Part shown: one piece after another, positions 61,259 to 64,000 of the stretch
How the letters are laid out: every line of letters begins with the position of its first letter
Position numbering within the stretch: position 1 is the first letter of the stretch
Assembly: GCA_034433515.1 (NCBI GenBank)
Contig: DAOUAL010000057.1
Coordinates: 71,813 to 135,812, forward strand
Source of the DNA: DAOTXS01 sp034433515
Lineage (GTDB): Bacteria > Chloroflexota > Anaerolineae > UBA4142
DNA: 64,000 nt
Direction: 5' to 3'
Made by a program: the position numbers and the translations under genes
Notes under the pieces: model-generated
Database searches by the model: none
Told to the model about the DNA's origin: nothing
Seen by the model: the letters and a program-made list of their open reading frames with translations, nothing else

Positions 61259-62524
61259 TTATCTTTTTCCGACGCCGAGCGCTTTTTCAATTTGGTAACT
61301 CGCGTACGACATAGCATAACAAAAGACAAAAAAGATGAGCGAAATAAACGCATAGACTTCGGTCGTCAAGCCCTGAAACTCGGCTTGTGCCAACACACTG
61401 CGCCCCACGCCCAACAGTTCCAGCAACGCCACAATCGTGGCGAGCGTAGTATCCTTGAACAGACTGATGAACAAGCCTACGGTCGCCGGGATCACCATCC
61501 GCAACGCTTGCGGCAAAACGATGAGCAAGGTCGTCAAGGCATTATTCAAGCCCAGCGCATACGCCGCTTCGATCTGTCCCCCCGGAATCGCTTGCAAGCC
61601 GCCGCGCACATTCTCCGCCATATACGCCGCCGTGAACAAGGTGAACGCCGCCATCGCGCGTGTAACGTTATCAATGCGCAGTTCGCCCGGCAAAAAGAGC
61701 GGCAACATGATTTGCGTCATAAACAACACGGTCACCAACGGCACACCGCGCACCACTTCGATATAGAAAATGCAAAACGCTTTGATCGCCGGTAGTTTGC
61801 TGCGCCGTCCCAGCGCGAGCAGAACGCCCAACGGGAACGACAAGACAATGCTGACGACGGCGAGCATAAAGGTGAGGAGCAAGCCGCCCCATTTATTCGT
61901 ACCGATTTCCGGCAACACGGTGCCGGTGCCAAATCCCTGCAAGAGGATAACCGTGATCACAAACGATGCGAGCCAAGCGATGACCAGAGGACGTCTCCAT
62001 CCCTTACGTTGACGTGCCGCTGCAAACCCAGCGGCAAGCATGGCTAGATTGAGGACCAGCCAAAGAATGGATGGAATCGAAATCCAAAATTTGCCCGGCT
62101 CGATGCTGGTCAGCCGGCTCAAGAAATTGATGAGCGGTTGTGTCCCTTCAGCCACAAGGTCCGCGACAATCGCGGTGGCAAAACCCGCCGCGAGCCACGT
62201 CCCAAACGTGCGCAGCGTGCCGCCAAACGCTCCCGCCGATAGTCCCATCATCACCGAGACCAGGGTGAGTACCAGCCACACGCGCCAGACTTGATCGGGC
62301 GGGAAAGGCCCCGTCATAAACAGACGCAGATTGACCGCGATCACTTCCCACCGTGCTGCGGTCAAGATCCAAACGATCAACTGGCTCACGACATGGTATA
62401 GCACCCAGAGCAGGATGATCGTCAGGAGCGAGTTGTACCACGTGCTAAATAAATTTTTTCTGAGCCAACCGATGACGCCAACCGACATTCGCGGTGGTTC
62501 GAGGTCTTGAATATGTGTGGTCAT
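61259..62524 (-). CDS. aapM: Amino-acid ABC transporter permease
   Basis: A 421-residue AapM-type permease, longer than the usual ~220 residues because of extra N-terminal membrane helices. The C-terminal BPD_transp domain has MAAFTLFTAAYMAENVRGGL and GQIEAAYALGLNNALTTLLI, the EAA-type loop that contacts the ATPase. It pairs with the AapQ permease to form the channel. Confidence 0.93.
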   Translation of the reverse strand: MTTHIQDLEPPRMSVGVIGWLRKNLFSTWYNSLLTIILLWVLYHVVSQLIVWILTAARWEVIAVNLRLFMTGPFPPDQVWRVWLVLTLVSVMMGLSAGAFGGTLRTFGTWLAAGFATAIVADLVAEGTQPLINFLSRLTSIEPGKFWISIPSILWLVLNLAMLAAGFAAARQRKGWRRPLVIAWLASFVITVILLQGFGTGTVLPEIGTNKWGGLLLTFMLAVVSIVLSFPLGVLLALGRRSKLPAIKAFCIFYIEVVRGVPLVTVLFMTQIMLPLFLPGELRIDNVTRAMAAFTLFTAAYMAENVRGGLQAIPGGQIEAAYALGLNNALTTLLIVLPQALRMVIPATVGLFISLFKDTTLATIVALLELLGVGRSVLAQAEFQGLTTEVYAFISLIFFVFCYAMSYASYQIEKALGVGKR

Positions 62525-62532
62525 AGCTTATT

Positions 62533-62612
62533 CCAACTTGTCATTGCGAACAGAGCGAAGCAACAAGTGCTGTGGAGATAGCTTCGCCGCTGATCCCTCG
62601 CAATGACCTCAG
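62533..62612. repeat. TCATTGCGA...GCGAAGC hairpin repeat
   Basis: GTCATTGCGAACAGAGCGAAGC pairs imperfectly with GCTTCGCCGCTGATCCCTCGCAATGA within the aapQ-aapM gap. A partial copy of TCATTGCGAGGA occurs at 27442. Confidence 0.55.
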
Positions 62613-62614
62613 CA

Positions 62615-63784
62615 TCACTTTTCCAACACCTGCACGCGCGTGTTGTAAATGTTCATCAACAACGATGTGAACAAACTAATCGAAAGGTAGGATGCCATAA
62701 TGAGCATAATCACCGGCACCGGTTGCCCGGTCTGATTCGCAATCGTCGCACCCACGTTGAACAAGTCCGGATAACCAATCGCAATCGCAAGACTCGAGTT
62801 CTTGGCAAGGTTGAGATACTGGCTGGTCAACGGCGGCACGATGACACGCATCGCTTGCGGAAAGATGATGAGATACAACACTTGCGCTTCGCTCAAGCCC
62901 ACCGCGCGCGCGGCTTCGATCTGTCCACGCCGCACCGCTTGCAAACCGCCGCGCACCACTTCGGCGATGAACGCCGCCGTGTAGATGACCAGGCCGGTGA
63001 GTAGCGCGCTATACTCTGGCGATAGAGCAAGCCCACCGGTAAAATTGAATCGCCCACGCTCCGGGAATTCAAACGTGATCGGTCCCGGCGAAAGCAAAAA
63101 TAAACCAATCACAGGAAAGGCGATAAACCACGCGAGTGGTGCGAGCAAGGGATAAAAGGTATAGCGATAACGCGCATGCTGCGACAGAACGAGCCACCAG
63201 AGGAATGCACCAACGATAGCGATGAGAATGAAACCCAGCCACGCATCAAAGGTCGGTGAGGGAATGGGCTTGGGTAAAAAGACGCCGCGTTGATTCGCGT
63301 AAATCGAATCGAAGAATACCAGCGTATCGCGGACGGGCGGCAGTTTTACAAACACGCCAAAGTAGATGAAAAAGAGTTGCACGAGCAGCGGGGTGTTGCG
63401 GATAAGTTCGATGTACACCGCCGCCAGCCGATTAACGAGCCAATTCGATGAGAGACGTGCAACGCCGGCAATCACACCCAGGATCGTTGCCAAGACAATT
63501 CCAACCACGCTAACCGCGAGTGTGTTTAGTACACCGACCACAAAAGCACGTCCATACGTGTCCGACGGTTTGTAATCAATCAGCGTCTCGCCGATCTCAA
63601 AGCCGGACTCGTACCGCAAAAAATCGAACCCGGCGACCAACCCACGTTGGCGCATAGCAGTGGATAGATTGGTGAACAGAAAAGTCCCAATCGCTAGAAT
63701 CACCAAGATAAAGACGATCTGACTAAAAACAGAGAGGACGCGCACATCGCGCCAAAAGGGAACGGAAGTGTGTTGTGGTTGCAC
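62615..63784 (-). CDS. aapQ: Amino-acid ABC transporter permease
   Basis: A 389-residue AapQ-type permease with about eight membrane helices. The conserved domain has LNTLAVSVVGIVLATILGVI, ELIRNTPLLVQLFFIYFG and RGGLQAVRRGQIEAARAVGL (EAA loop). It has a large middle loop, as is usual for AapQ. It is the first permease after the binding-protein gene. Confidence 0.93.
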   Translation of the reverse strand: MQPQHTSVPFWRDVRVLSVFSQIVFILVILAIGTFLFTNLSTAMRQRGLVAGFDFLRYESGFEIGETLIDYKPSDTYGRAFVVGVLNTLAVSVVGIVLATILGVIAGVARLSSNWLVNRLAAVYIELIRNTPLLVQLFFIYFGVFVKLPPVRDTLVFFDSIYANQRGVFLPKPIPSPTFDAWLGFILIAIVGAFLWWLVLSQHARYRYTFYPLLAPLAWFIAFPVIGLFLLSPGPITFEFPERGRFNFTGGLALSPEYSALLTGLVIYTAAFIAEVVRGGLQAVRRGQIEAARAVGLSEAQVLYLIIFPQAMRVIVPPLTSQYLNLAKNSSLAIAIGYPDLFNVGATIANQTGQPVPVIMLIMASYLSISLFTSLLMNIYNTRVQVLEK

Positions 63785-63807
63785 ATGCCCCCTTGCAATG
63801 AATGCAA

Positions 63808-63837
63808 GTGTAGGGGCGAGATTCCTCGCCCCTACAC
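63808..63837. repeat. Intercistronic hairpin between aapJ and aapQ
   Basis: GTGTAGGGGCGAG pairs exactly with CTCGCCCCTACAC across ATTC. It could slow transcription or protect the aapJ message, giving more binding protein than permease (inference). No T-run is present. Confidence 0.65.
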
Positions 63838-63844
63838 AAAACGA

Positions 63845-64000
63845 TTACCGGTACGGCGGGGCGTAAAGCAAGCCGCCTTGCGTCCACGGTTTGTTCACCC
63901 CACGCGGAATGTTCATCGGCGTGTTGGGACCCAGGTTCCGATCGTAAATCTCTCCATAGTTCCCCACCGCCTTGATCACTTTTTGCACCCAATCCGCCGA
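63845..64000 (-). CDS. aapJ: Amino-acid ABC transporter binding protein, 5' part outside window
   Basis: Only the last 51 residues are present. They read KVIKAVGNYGEIYDRNLGP, then TPMNIPRGVNKPWTQGG and LLYAPPYR before TAA. This is the usual C-terminus of AapJ-type polar amino-acid binding proteins, and the downstream aapQ, aapM and aapP genes agree. Confidence 0.9.
   Translation of the reverse strand, partial: SADWVQKVIKAVGNYGEIYDRNLGPNTPMNIPRGVNKPWTQGGLLYAPPYR

Noticed and set aside
63808..63837. Rho-independent terminator between aapJ and aapQ
   Set aside because: The stem is perfect but no T-run follows on the minus strand, and the downstream permease genes need the same transcript.

Overview
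The window reads as a piece of a bacterial chromosome, most likely from the phylum Chloroflexota. No rRNA or marker phylogeny is available, so this placement is inference. It rests on Pro/Thr-rich 'TPTPT' linkers in several surface proteins, a one-protein Elp3 with radical-SAM and GNAT domains, an archaeal-type bifunctional FBP aldolase/phosphatase, cobamide salvage without corrin-ring synthesis genes, and many short dispersed repeats. I see no tRNA, rRNA, CRISPR array or intact transposase gene.

Layout. 1-5.6 kb: end of a polytopic membrane protein, a thioesterase, a GH18-like protein, a DUF1232 protein, an HTH/coiled-coil regulator and homoserine dehydrogenase. 5.6-14.7 kb (minus): an overlapping run of S9 peptidase, ubiD, ubiA, ubiX, a flavin-binding protein, a membrane/TIM-barrel fusion and murE. 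14.7-15.2 kb: decayed transposase and DUF2087 remnants. 15.3-23.2 kb (plus): the nusA-ylxR-infB-rbfA-nrnA-truB-ribF operon, with a promoter and leader terminator and without rimP. 23.5-30.6 kb (plus): a cobalamin riboswitch followed by btuF-btuC-btuD-cobO-cobT-cobS-cbiR-cobU, a complete import, lower-ligand removal and rebuilding route. 30.7-35.2 kb: a dienelactone hydrolase with an amber codon, a glyoxalase-type protein, elp3, and divergently a Trm9-like methyltransferase. 35.5-37.8 kb: membrane dipeptidase and FBP aldolase/phosphatase. 37.8-42.2 kb: a HEAT-repeat protein and a subtilisin/clostripain pair bracketed by inverted nested repeats, then a palindrome-rich stretch. 42.2-48.4 kb (minus): two-component system, small zinc-finger protein, ATP-grasp ligase and lysine 2,3-aminomutase. 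48.5-52.8 kb (minus): TrkA-type proteins, UspA, purine nucleoside phosphorylase, a PH-domain protein and a Xer recombinase. 53.1-60.3 kb: GH38 mannosidase, a roadblock-like protein, a frameshifted M3 peptidase, and a small accessory block (DUF1801, VapBC with broken toxin, attC-like element, membrane coiled-coil protein). 60.4-64.0 kb (minus): an Aap-type amino-acid ABC transporter cut by the window edge.

The main novelty is a repeat system. Five copies of a ~100-bp MITE-like element, each flanked by TA, lie at gene borders, two of them nested inside a second repeat. Repeat ends supply the stop codons of ribF, elp3, the subtilisin gene and probably the DUF1801 gene, and a Shine-Dalgarno sequence for the HEAT-repeat gene. 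The second lead is the divergent elp3/Trm9-like pair, which would be consistent with a bacterial wobble-uridine pathway resembling eukaryotic mcm5U synthesis.
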